Assembly: GCA_024336345.1 (NCBI GenBank)
Contig: JANFOG010000006.1
Coordinates: 248,001-312,000 of the forward strand
Direction: 5' to 3'
From: Mariannaea sp. PMI_226
Lineage: Eukaryota > Ascomycota > Sordariomycetes > Hypocreales > Nectriaceae
DNA: 64,000 bases
Made by a program: the position numbers and the translations under genes. The notes beneath the pieces are model-generated. The model worked only from the letters and a program-made list of their open reading frames with translations. It did no database searches and had not been told where the DNA came from. Shown here one piece after another: positions 21,635-32,614 of this stretch. Within the stretch, counting starts at the first letter, position 1. Each line of letters begins with the position of its first letter.

Positions 21635-22050
21635 CTTGGACGTTTGCTGGGCTGGCAGCGAAAACAAGTTGACAGAAGATGAACGGGGGAAGAAAGTGAT
21701 GAGGGGGAATGTTTCATGAAGGAAATTTTTCAATGATGGTGGGATAAATGGGCCGAATTACATGCCCCGCGCTAGCGAACGGCTGCCTGAGCAACGAGTG
21801 GGGAGCCCGTGGCTGTGATTTGTGGCTGGAAGGCGGTGAGAATATTGGGTATGTGGCGATGCGTGGCTTTGCTGCCATCTCAGCGTTTTCATGAACCAAA
21901 CAGCTGTTGCCAGCACGTGACGCAAGCGGGCCGCGCCGGGTCCTGGCTCTGCACCATGAATTCTCACCAAGATTTTATATGGTCAGGTCGAAGATCATCG
22001 CGAGTCCGAAGTCCGCCATTTCGACGGGGCCACCTCGAACACCCACAATC
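21635..22050. promoter_or_regulatory. Divergent promoter region eEF1B-gamma / mitochondrial uS9m
   Basis: These 416 bp separate the starts of a cytosolic translation factor and a mitochondrial ribosomal protein. The uS9m-proximal end (about 21990-22050) is CCACC/GAAC-rich. The uS9m frame remains open through much of this gap on the plus strand, but the ATG at 22051 is preferred. Confidence 0.5.
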
Positions 22051-23091
22051 ATGACAACCCTCGCAAGCGGCTTGCGGCAATTGAGATGCTCAAGCTTCGT
22101 CGCCCGAAGTCAATGGCGGCTGCCCGCCTCAATTCGATCCAGTGCTCAATTCGGTAGCCGAAACATCACCACCGACCCTTCAAACACCTCAGCGACGCCA
22201 GACCAAAGCCCCGTAGTTGCGGCAGCACCTATCTCTTTTCCTTTCCAAGGCGTCAAGCATGCCCGTTCTGTCCCAGTGACGCCCTCGTACTTCTCCCGGG
22301 AACCTCAATTCAACGACCTATATATCAGAATTTCTCGCCTCTTAACCAAGTATCATCACCTACCCACACTTCCTGCCGGCGAGGCTCCCCAAACACCATG
22401 GGTTAAGCTCGATGAGATGCGATCCAAGCTTGGTGAGCCCGTAAAGGCTTCACACTTTGCGCAGGTGCTGCGTGTTGCGAAACGACTCAACCTTATCGAG
22501 CCATCACTATTCCCCACGGAAGTCAAGGTTGCACTAGAGGATTTCAAGCGAGATATCAACCCATTCAGCAACGTTCCTCGTGTCGGCACCGTTGATAACC
22601 ACGGCCGAGCTGTTGGTGTTGGCAAGAGAAAGGAATCGACTGCCCGTGCTTGGGTTGTGGAGGGTACTGGAGAGGTTTTCGTCAATGGCAAGTCATTGAG
22701 CAAGGCTTTCGGTCGAGTCCACGACCGCGAGAGCGCCATTTGGGCATTGCAGGCGACGGAGAGATTAGACAAGTACAATGTGTGGGCTTTGGTGGAAGGC
22801 GGCGGTACCACCGGACAAGCCGAAGCTCTCACTCTGGCTGTTGCCAAAGCTTTGATCGTCCATGAGCCAGCGCTGAAGACAGCTCTTCGAAAGGGTACGT
22901 ATTCCTTGTCCTTATTCTTTTTTCAATTTTTTTTTGCACGAAAACCCCTATGATGAAAAAGAGTCCTTTTGGCACAGCAACTAATCTCCCTGTCTCCAGC
23001 CGGCTGCATCACGAGGGACCCGAGAACTGTGGAGAGAAAGAAGCACGGTCACGTTAAGGCTCGCAAGATGCCGGCCTGGGTAAAGCGATAA
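22051..23091 (+). CDS. MRPS9: Mitochondrial small-subunit ribosomal protein uS9m
   Basis: Exons 22051-22894 and 23000-23091 give 311 aa. The Arg/Ser-rich, acid-free N-terminus ([15 protein letters not shown]) is a typical matrix-targeting presequence. A fungal-specific extension follows. The S9 domain runs from about residue 185: [25 protein letters not shown], the [19 protein letters not shown] helix and, across the intron, [19 protein letters not shown] with the basic C-terminal KR. That tail reaches the decoding-site tRNA in all S9 proteins. Upstream in-frame codons back to 21907 are open but lack conservation and would hide the presequence, so 22051 is chosen. Confidence 0.96.
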
Positions 23092-26000
23092 ACAGGCGTC
23101 TTTTGGAAAACAGATGATACAGCGTCATGGGATGAGTCCATCGTACCGTGGGGGCCTGTGGAAGGATGGCAAGCGGGTCAAGTGGTGCCGTACGTCGGAT
23201 TGTGCTGTACTGTACAAACAATATTACTTGTAGTTTTAGAATATCGGAACTAGCCTTGGGATCCGACAAAAGCTGTTCGATTACCAACAGATTTGACTAT
23301 ATCCGGGAAGGACGGAAGACATCGATGTGACGAAAAGCATTCCTGTGGTCGTCAATGCTATCGATACGTTGCGATGAATCTTTGGTAATTTGGTTTCCAA
23401 TAACCAATCCGCAAATTTCAAGAATTGTGAATAGGGTCAATCAACCACTATAACGCCATCAAGACGTCAGCCACGTGCCATGCGTCCATTAATACTACCT
23501 GCTAACCGGTTGATGGGTTTAAGGAACAATCCATGGCAATATGCAAGGGAGACATTGGTCTGATAAGATACCTGGGTGTGGTTAATTCATCAATGCTTCT
23601 CAACAATAATCACTCGATATACTTAATTATAGGGTAAGTTGGATACGCAATACGCAACCCCCGTCAATCTTCTGAGTGCAACCCTTGCTTCAGTGAACGG
23701 GCCAAGTCTCGGGAAACACGGACTATGATTACGATGTCCATGTACGTTCGGGTATGCTTTTGCGATTGTAAAAAAAAAAAAAAAAAGAACCCAGCCATGC
23801 GCGCGGAACTTGTGGTTCAGGGCGTCGTTGCCTAATCAGCCGATGCCCAGTCCTCAACGCCATCCTCAGTGAACTAAAGCTCACGCCCCTGTAACAAACG
23901 TGGCATCTACAGAGAATGGATTTCCGGAGCAGGGCTCTTCAGGCCTATTTGGTTAGATTAGGATTTCGTCCGGAACTAGTGGAGAGGGTTTTGTGGGCGA
24001 TGGTGTTGTGCCGCTGGTATCGCGTGGAAGAGAACCGCATGCCGAGGGCAAAATTCTCGCAAATTGGGTGATGTTGGATAGGACTTTGCGCCCACCGATC
24101 CCGTCTACCCCAGCTCTCCGGCTCAAGTTCCACCCAAGTTCACCCGCCCTTGAAGTGACATCAGAAAGCCCAAAATGAGCGGCAATTAAGACGCGACGGT
24201 ATGTGGGAGCGGATTTTGGCGGCTCGGAAAGGTGGCGGCTGGGTGAGAGCATCTGTGCATGTAATTAATAATAGCCAAGGTAGCCAACTGCTCAGCTTCC
24301 TGATGGCTTCCTGGTCGTTGGAAATATGCTGAGCTTGGCAGGGATTGCAAGAGCAAATTACTGTGCATATTGCCTGGAAGCATTATTACGAGTTTCGGAG
24401 TTCAAAAACGGGCCAGGAGTCCGACTGCGATTTGATTGCTCCACGGATGTTCTGCAGGCCGCATGCGTTGCAGCGAGGCATAGTGTTTCGAACTCTTCCC
24501 TTATCAGGTACAGCCCAAAGGCCCAGGAATATGATGGTACAGTACTGTGATACTGTGTAGTGTTTGTACTTGACTGGGAAATTTCCGAGTTTCTATCTGC
24601 TGCAGGTGTCTGCTCTGTTGCATGTGATACGGTAGGAAAGGGTAGGAAAGTTGTGGCTGCGGCGTAGGCGCAAATTGCATCCCTAAAGTTCGACGACGGA
24701 GAATGCTTCTAGAAGATGAAGAGTGGGCAGGATGTTTCAGCCCACTGAGATGGAGCCATCCGGTTGGCTGGATGAGCGGTTTCATCAGCAGCACCCGCTA
24801 GTCATCATGTGTTGGCGGGTCGATGGATGGATGGCAATCCTCCGAAAAAAAAACTCTGTGAGCAGCAGAATGCAGCTAACTAATGAATGCAGCGACGGCA
24901 TCCGAAAAGGGCCGCAGGGGATATTTGTCCATGGGTGGCATCACTTGGATGGAAAGAGGACTCAGGTTTGAGGCCGTGGACATTCCTAGTCTTAGCCAGC
25001 GTGAGCCCAGGCCAGGTCAGAAATGTTAGTTCGATGGCCTCTCGAGGTGGTGGGTGGAGAGTTACTTGACAACGCCGGACGGTGGTTTGAGGTCGGCGTT
25101 TGGGGCGGACACAGACATAAGTGGAGGTGTCCTGAACGGACCCAAAACGAAGGCCAAGGCTAAATGCAGAGCCATTGCGGTCCTCTGTACACGGTACGCT
25201 CTAACAGTAGTGAATAACTGATGACGCGAGAGTAATTTGTACAACAGTCCATTTCTGGCGAGGCTGAGATCGGTCGTTGATCTAGTCACATAGTAGTTTT
25301 CATCGGAAAATCGGCGCCTTGCAGGTCAATGCAAGTTGGCAAACGTAAAAAATGTGGTGGCGCGACAAGTAGGACAGCAAGCTTGGCATTACTGTGTTGA
25401 CCACTCACCATTGAAGTGTACTGTGGGAGCCCGGGAACCAGCATGCCATCGTGCTGCACATCATCGACGCATGTTAATAGAAATGTGGTAATGCGCTGTA
25501 TGTACGCACCTCGAGTTAAGTTGAGCAGGGTAGCGGTGGTGTATGCTAAGGTACAAGGAGACATCCGCTCCATCATCCAAGTACCGGAACGTTGAAAACA
25601 GAATCCCAGTTGGTCAATGGAGCCTCCTGTGGGCAGTGAGATGATTGGGCTCAATCGCAGGTCCGTTAGGCTTATTACTCAGGATATGGGGATGTCACCA
25701 GCCCATCTGCCAGGCGTTGCAAGGACGGGACGGTCCTCATGCAGAACTGATGCGCCTTGCCTGTTGGAGTTCTAGACGTGCGAGACATGGTCCGATATGC
25801 GCGTCAGCTGGTGAGCTTCAGACAGAAACCCTACGGCTCAGGTACCGGTACAGACCCAAGGGCAGGTGTGAGTGGGGAGCGAAATCGATGAGATCTCTTG
25901 GTGACGGGGTGGACAATTTGATCATGGCACCACCGTTTGGGCTCTTGATGGAGGGGAGTGTGTACGTTGGGGTGGCTATTTGTGATGTGCAATTTCCTTG

Positions 26001-29000
26001 AAGGGATTATGATTGTTTCCATCTGGTGATAAGAATTCGGTGAGTGAATCACGAGAGACGTTGAGAATGGGCGGCGGTACTCCGTGTGGCGTTGGGCTTA
26101 TGCAGTGCGTATTCCTTTCCTTGGCGTTGTTAGTAGTTGATTTTTTCCCCATCCTGGTGTGTGGTGCTTGGAGGTCAACCATCGCCTCTGTCTGGTACCT
26201 GGGCATCAACGTTGATGTTCAAAAATAGTACTGTAGTACCGTATCAGGTATGTGGGGTGAGATGGAGGACTTGTTGTTACCAAATGGCGAATGGCGTAGG
26301 AGAGCGTGAATTTATCGGACTTGTTGAGGAACTGATGGCTGCTTAGGTCCTTTTTTTTCGGTTTTGGGGGAGCGAAAATAAGGCTGATGAGATCTCATAG
26401 CTTGGAAGTCTACAGAATGCCATGTTGCTAAGGTAGTTGGACTATGTCGTAGTCAACCTCGACACCTATCTTTAGGTACTCGGAATGAATGGTAAGATGT
26501 CTATACCTCAGGCACAATTTTGTTGTGCCGCCGTATTGATCAAGGTGATGAGGAAGGAATTTATCTATGCCTGCCAGCCTTCAAGATCCCTACCAACTTC
26601 CTCACTTCATATGCACTGTTGAGGTTGCACCAAAAGGCCTCATGTAAGGTAGATGCCGTGGGTAGGTACCTGAGGCCGTCTGTGGGTATATATTGTATTT
26701 AGAGTACCTAAAGTAGGTATCCGCTCAATGTAGAGATATTCGTCAACCCGAGGCTCCTTGCATCTTTCGAAGTCGGTCACCCATCTGGATAACTTGCTTA
26801 CCTAGTATCTACTGTAGGCTTTTCGTGTAGAGCATCATTGCTATTCTAAAAGTCGAAATTCGGGGTAATCAACTACCGACTTTTTGAACCACCTCAACTC
26901 TCTGTCCGAATATTTATGTCCACCTTTATCTGTCCATGTCCCCAAATGTTCCAAAACTCGTTCCAAACCCCGCCCTTGGGCTCCTACTCCACCTCTCAGC
27001 CCCACGATCAAGTTTCATTGGTGCAGCATCCCTTGTCACTGAAAAATTTCCGCCTGACAGCATCCATGTCACTTGCAACACAGCTTGCCCCTGGCTCTGC
27101 GTTTGCTTTGCCTTCGCCCTGCGTTACTCCCTCCAGAGGCCAGGTACAAGAACGCTGGGAATTTTTGTTTTCCTCATCACCTCACAGCTCCAAGGCGCAG
27201 AGTGGACCATTCCTCCTCCTCAATCTTGTTCTTTGGGGGTTTGCGGGATGTCATTAGCTTCTACGCGCAGCAACACTACATATCTACGAGGAAAAGCACC
27301 TCTTTCATCATCTTTGAACATGAGTATATATACACAACCCCATTTCAAACTTCTTCATCCCAGTCCAAAGCCCCTGCCTTGCCAATCCGATGCCCGTTGT
27401 AACACTCCCCGATGGAACCACACGGGCCGGCTAATAGATAGTCCTAAAACATGGTACACAAGATACACCTACAACCAACGAGTAAATTATCTCTGGCGAT
27501 GTTCTTTGTTAGATTTGCACAGTACCGGACGTCGTACAACCATGTCACGATGTGCATTGTGGTGTTGCCTAGCAGCCATCAGGTATTAAAAACTCCATGC
27601 TCCCTGGAGTTACGAAACCAAGAACCAATACGACGGCTGACATGGATTGTGGTGACTGAAAAATTCTTGGGCTTCGTGACTCTTCGCTATCGATTGGACA
27701 TCATTACTTGACCATCTTTCTCAACATAGATTGCCTCAGGGGTTCTCTTTATCAACACTCGGTACTATGTAGGTGCTCAGTATATTGGTCAGGTTGCTAT
27801 TGGCTTTTCGCAAGAACTTCCTTGTTCTGTCAGGAGTCCTGACCCATTGCTCACTCAAACGACTCCGAAGCAGAAATGGATGGAACCTCTCAAACAGTTC
27901 ATGTCTTGGATATAGCATATACCACGTTTTGTGCCACTTTCTCTGGCGCTATTTTCCGTTTTTTTTTCTCTTTTTTTTCTTTGGACAGGAATCCCTTTTG
28001 CCTTTGGCAAATCCTTGCTCCTCTCGGTTTCTCCCGGGTTTGGAGCATTTTTTGGTCCGCCAGGATGAGTCTAATAACACGCAGTTCGCTATTGGTTGTC
28101 CAATGACGGACCCAAATCTTGGGGTCCGGTTTTTGACAGACGCACTCATAAATGACTTACATATCTGGCGACAGTGGTCTTCGGTATTCAACCCCTCGGG
28201 TCGGGTCCGTAAATACTTTCGGCACACCCAGCCGCGCGTTTGATCTCCAGCCAACCCAGGGCAACCTAGGAGGACCAGGATATACGATTTCACCGATATG
28301 TTTGTGTGCCATGGACAAAACAGCTTGGGTTAATAATTTCATTGGCCATCTTTTATGTGACTATTTCGCACCCATTAAGCGTGTTTCGAGAGTTTTGTCG
28401 AGAACAGGAGCTCTCGGCACAACCCGTCGACATGCCTGCCCCTTCCCCAAGTACTCCCCAAGGCAGGACGGGTCGTCACGTTGGGCCTGGGTTGAGCAAG
28501 TTAAATGGAACATGCACGTTGATATTATCACTATCTCCCAGACATATCCGCACACATGGCTGTTTTTGATGGCTCTGACCCCACCATCATCACAAGATGT
28601 GCTTGGAACCAGAAATACACCAGTACCTTTACCTAGACCTATTACCTAGGTAGGCAATCAATGCAGAAGAAAGGCAGGTACGTACGTACGTAGGCAGAAT
28701 CGAGGGATGCACTTGTCTCAAGTTGGATTGACAACGACGCGATAATTAGACTTTGTGCTATTCCTCTACCTAGGTAGGTACGGATACCTACCCACCTGCT
28801 AGTGCTAGTGGGGATATTAGCTTTGTCTACTGTGCTTCGTACCTGGCTACATTGATTAGCCCGCCTATGGATCTCCATCCTCCGTGCTTTGTGCCCCGTT
28901 CATTCTCCTCGGAGGCGTTGTGCTTTTTGTCCGCACTACGAAACGCACCGCATACATACCGACCTCTAATTTCACCAGTACGCAGCAATGCAGCAGCGCA

Positions 29001-29600
29001 CTCACATGCAGTGCAGCGCAACGGTGCCCACACCTCCCTCTTCCTCTCCCTCCCTGCCTCACATATCCTTGGCAGGACCTGCTGTGGCTTCTAAATCGCG
29101 CCCCAGGGTCTTCTTCACTGTATCACGCAGTGCAATGACTTTCTCACCGCGTTCCTGGTGCAAGTGAGCAAAGATGCTTCAAAACAAGGTCCTTCTCTGG
29201 CAAGAAAAGTCCTCCAGGAACTAGAGGCTCTCTCATTCTCATGCTAGCACCTGGTCTTAGTAGTGGATTCATCCACGTCTCCTTCATCACGGCGCGCCCG
29301 TGAAGCTCATGGTGGTCGGTGGTCTGGGCATGGACAATTATGTTGCTCGACGCGACCCCCTCCCTTCCCCCCTCTCCTCCCCTTGAGTTTTAGCCCTACC
29401 CCATGGGAAGCCACGTCGAGGCCCTTCATCTTCCGCACCTCTTCCAGCTCGATTGCCGTTGCCATCCCCAATCTCGCCGTGCTGGGCAGGGCAGGAAATC
29501 AGGGGCGGCATTGCGAGGCGTAAACTATCTACTGTGTACTGTAGGTAGCTTGCCATGGAGGTGGAGGGGGTGGGTTAAGAGACCGATCTCCACACAGACT
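23092..29600. other. Long intergenic region (6.5 kb), no gene recognised
   Basis: I found no conserved protein, no tRNA cloverleaf and no transposase fragment here on either strand. Open frames are short or follow biased composition; the longest is 217 codons at 26936-27589, with no domain. Base composition looks balanced, with no strong AT-rich RIP signature visible by eye. Landmarks are an A-run at 23770-23786, the doubled GGTAGGAAAG at about 24631-24650, GGTA/TACC-rich sequence at 26450-26800, GTACGTACGTACGTAGG near 28677 and two ACCTAGGT palindromes. Unannotated long non-coding transcripts or distal regulatory elements of the 31.4-kb gene are possible. Confidence 0.5.
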
Positions 29601-31364
29601 CTTGAGGGCCGTTGTTGATGACAGAAAGCCTTTGTTTCGACCACCCGAGCCACTTCCCAAGAGGATGGCGCCTTTGCCTGTTGGCCTCACCTTGCCTTAC
29701 CCGCATCGATCAGCAGCACCCCCCCCTCCCCCCCCTCTCCCTCTATTCATTCACACGCAGTCATCATTCATTCGTACACCTCTCTCACACGCCCACCCTC
29801 GAGTTGCTCGCCACTCTTTTCAGGTCTACATTTGGAAATCCAAACGGGTTACCGATGGAATTGCGGCTTCTGGTACCTATCCCTCAATCAATTAAAGAAA
29901 CGGCATCTCAGCTGTCCTTGGACCTCCTCAATGCCTTCTGAGACCTACCAAGTACGGGTAGGGCTTTGGATCACCTCGCTCCCGCCTCACCTTATCCTCC
30001 CCTCCCGTGTCTCTGGGACTCTACACATACACCCTCTTTACGCCTCCCCTCAAATCCTCACTCCTCACTTCTCACTCCCTCTCTCTGTTCCCCTAGCCAT
30101 CATTCTCTGCCCCTGCCCTGATTGTCCTGTCTACGCAGTGGATCCAGCCATGCAGTGCAGGCCATTTCTTCGATTTCTTTCTCGGATTACCTTATACTAT
30201 AAGACCCCAAGACTTTTCCCATCTCTCGAGATTTCGTCATCTGTTCGATCCTCAATCCTCAAACCCTTTTTTGCCTACCTAGGTACTGTACCCACAGTCA
30301 ACCACGCACACACAAAGACACACGCACACATACTCGCACACACACACGCACACACACACACGCACAAAAGTATACACAAATACTCACTCCAACGGGATAC
30401 TTTTCACTCAAATACTTCTCTCGTTCAAACTAAGAAGGCCATTGTCACACAAGTTGGCAATCCCCAGCGCTCGAATGCTGACCTGGTAACCTTTCTATTT
30501 CTGTCTCTCGCGCTTCGGTCCCCTGTTGAGACTTTGGTGCGGTTGGTTTCTTGGCCCTGGCAGATCGCTGTAGGCTCGTGCTTGTCATGCCCGAGGTCTT
30601 TTTGCATGGGGTCTGGCTAGGATACTCCTAGTACTGTGCGAGACGACCGTTTTGACAACTCATCCACAAGTCCCACTCGCCTTACCGGCTTGTTTACAGC
30701 CCTGAGCCCCCCCCGAGCCCCAGACCAAGCTATTAGGCGGGTCCCAACGCCTCACACTCTCCGTCATCTCATCGACGTTCTGTGGCCTTCCGGCATGAAT
30801 GGCGCTAGGCTCTAGCTCGGCTGACCTTGTCATTGGAATTTGACTTGATAACTACCTTGCGACCCAGGTCCTAAGATCCGGGGCTTGTTAGCCCATCAGC
30901 TTCCCAGTCTCACCATAAAAAGCCTTGGGCCTGGCTTCGAATAATAGATCAGAGACACCCGACTTAACACTGAGCCTCCCATTGCGATCCTTCAACCCGA
31001 GGACCCATCTGGCCTAGCTATACCTTCCTTACCTTGACCGATTATTGATACACACTCGATCATCGCTGGTCTCCTTCCATCTAAACCCTTGGTGGGTTTG
31101 TTGAATACGACCCTTGTTGCGTACCACCTCGTTGATAGAGTTAGCTGCGACTATTGCTATTGATCGTTGCTTGTGGGCGTCTAGACGACATTGAAACACT
31201 TCTTTTCCCTCTTCTTTCGACCACAAACAACATTAGAAAACACCTGTGCAACTCTTCCAAGTGGGCTCAAAACTAGCCACGGTCCCAGCGGCGGCGTTAC
31301 TCGGCTGCTACGCATTTGGTTGGGCTCAACAACAAGGTCTTATAGCTGCCAAGGTCTATAGGGC
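29601..31364 (+). promoter_or_regulatory. Probable promoter and long 5' leader of the Gln/Ser-rich gene
   Basis: Before the ATG at 31365 there is a run of pyrimidine-rich blocks (29718-29770, 30040-30120), a CA microsatellite (30303-30367) and a further CT-rich stretch to about 31100. Such blocks mark transcription starts and long leaders in filamentous ascomycetes. The initiation codon is the first ATG after about 31230. A 262-codon frame at 29832-30620 exists but follows from the biased composition. Leader introns are likely but cannot be placed securely. Confidence 0.4.
30303..30367. repeat. Imperfect CA microsatellite
   Basis: About 65 bp of CACA repeats is interrupted by AAAG, TACTCG and G substitutions. 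It lies in the putative leader of the gene at 31365. Confidence 0.9.
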
Positions 31365-32614
31365 ATGGACGATCCCAACCAGCGAAGGAGGCAAAATGAA
31401 CCACGGGTTCAACAAGCTTCCAACCAGAGATATTCCCTTCAAGATATTTCTCAGCAGCGCCGTTCCTTAACGGGAGGCTCAAGCGAGAGGTACCGCCCAG
31501 TGCCTATTAACACTTCCCCTTCGGCAGCACGAGGGATAGCTGGAGCGGGTGGCTACAGCACATACTATCAGGAACCGACAGCATCCTTCTCGACAGCAAA
31601 CATGTCTGCGGCAGCCATGGCCTACGGACCGGAGTACGGGGCAGATTCGCGACAGCAAACGCAGAATTTTGGAGGTTACAACACGACGGCAACTATGATG
31701 TACAACGTACCGCAACCGAGTGCACAAACGACCGTGTACGACGCGCAACAGTTTGGATCACGACAACCTACCGCTATGCAGATGATGACTCCTGACGTTG
31801 CTTCGACGTATTTCAGTTCAGATACAGGAAACGCCGGTAATTCCGGACTGCAGCAGACTGGCCAGAGTTCAAGCGGAGCCACTAACGTCTATCAACAAAG
31901 CAACCCTCTAGCTTACGCAGCGGCTGGCATGTCGAATGTGAGCGCGATGCAGCAAGCGCCTCCGAGCGCTGAGGTCTCGATGACTGAGGACCAGGACTAT
32001 GTGCCGGACGGAGCCTTGGAGGAGAAGTGGGTGAACTACCAGCAACAACTTGGGACCATTTTTCAAGACGTTGTCAACGGGTCACTAGAAAGTGCATCAG
32101 AAACGCTATTAAGCGTTTCCAATTGGCTCCTGACCCAGGTGGTTGATCTTGGTATGTACAGCGGTTGCTGCTCAAGCCAACAAGGGAGAATCTCGGGAAT
32201 ATCCAAACTAATGTAGCTCGTACAGGCCTAAATCTGGACGACACCAACCTCCATGCTGATAGAATCAAGCTTTGGAACGAATTTAACCACGCCTGGCTAT
32301 CTCTAGGTCAACGACAAATGGAAATGATGATGTCCTCACAGTCATCATCAAGATCACAACAAACTCTCTTGTCCAAAGAAACGATCAAGAAGTTGGGCAA
32401 CGAACTAATACGGCTATGTGATGGCATCGAACGCCATGGGCTCGTCGACTACCAATACGGGGTATGGGAGGAGCAAATTACCACTAGTAAGATTCCACAC
32501 GCCATGGGCTTGGAGCATTCGCGGCAACTAACATGACGTTATGCAGTGCTCGAAGATTGCCTCGACCTCTACGAAAGCTCAGACGACTCAAGCGGAAGTA
32601 GCGGGTCTCACTGA
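31365..32614 (+). CDS. Gln/Ser-rich protein of unknown function (371 aa)
   Basis: Exons 31365-32151, 32226-32486 and 32547-32614 join in phase, with GTATGT and GTAAGA donors, TACAG and TGCAG acceptors, and a CTAAC site before the last exon. The N-terminal 200 residues are low-complexity: basic first (NQRRRQNEPR), then Ser/Gln/Ala/Tyr/Met-rich with an MYNVPQPSAQ-type prion-like flavour. From about residue 205 a structured part begins: an acidic turn (TEDQDYVPDGALEEKW), then long helices with NYQQQLGTIFQDVVNG, LLSVSNWLLTQVVDLGLNLDD and LWNEFNHAWLSLGQRQMEMM. The C-terminus is an acidic, Ser-rich tail. I see no DNA-binding, kinase or membrane motif. The Gln-rich region plus helical domain and the very large flanks suggest a transcriptional or developmental regulator, but this is inference. 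Confidence 0.8.

Noticed and set aside
26936..27589. 217-codon plus-strand open frame in the long gap
   Set aside because: Composition follows the local C/T-rich DNA, several overlapping frames are open at once, and no domain or targeting pattern is coherent.
29832..30620. 262-codon plus-strand open frame including a His/Thr repeat
   Set aside because: It runs through pyrimidine-rich and CA-microsatellite leader sequence, which lacks stops by composition. There is no recognisable domain.
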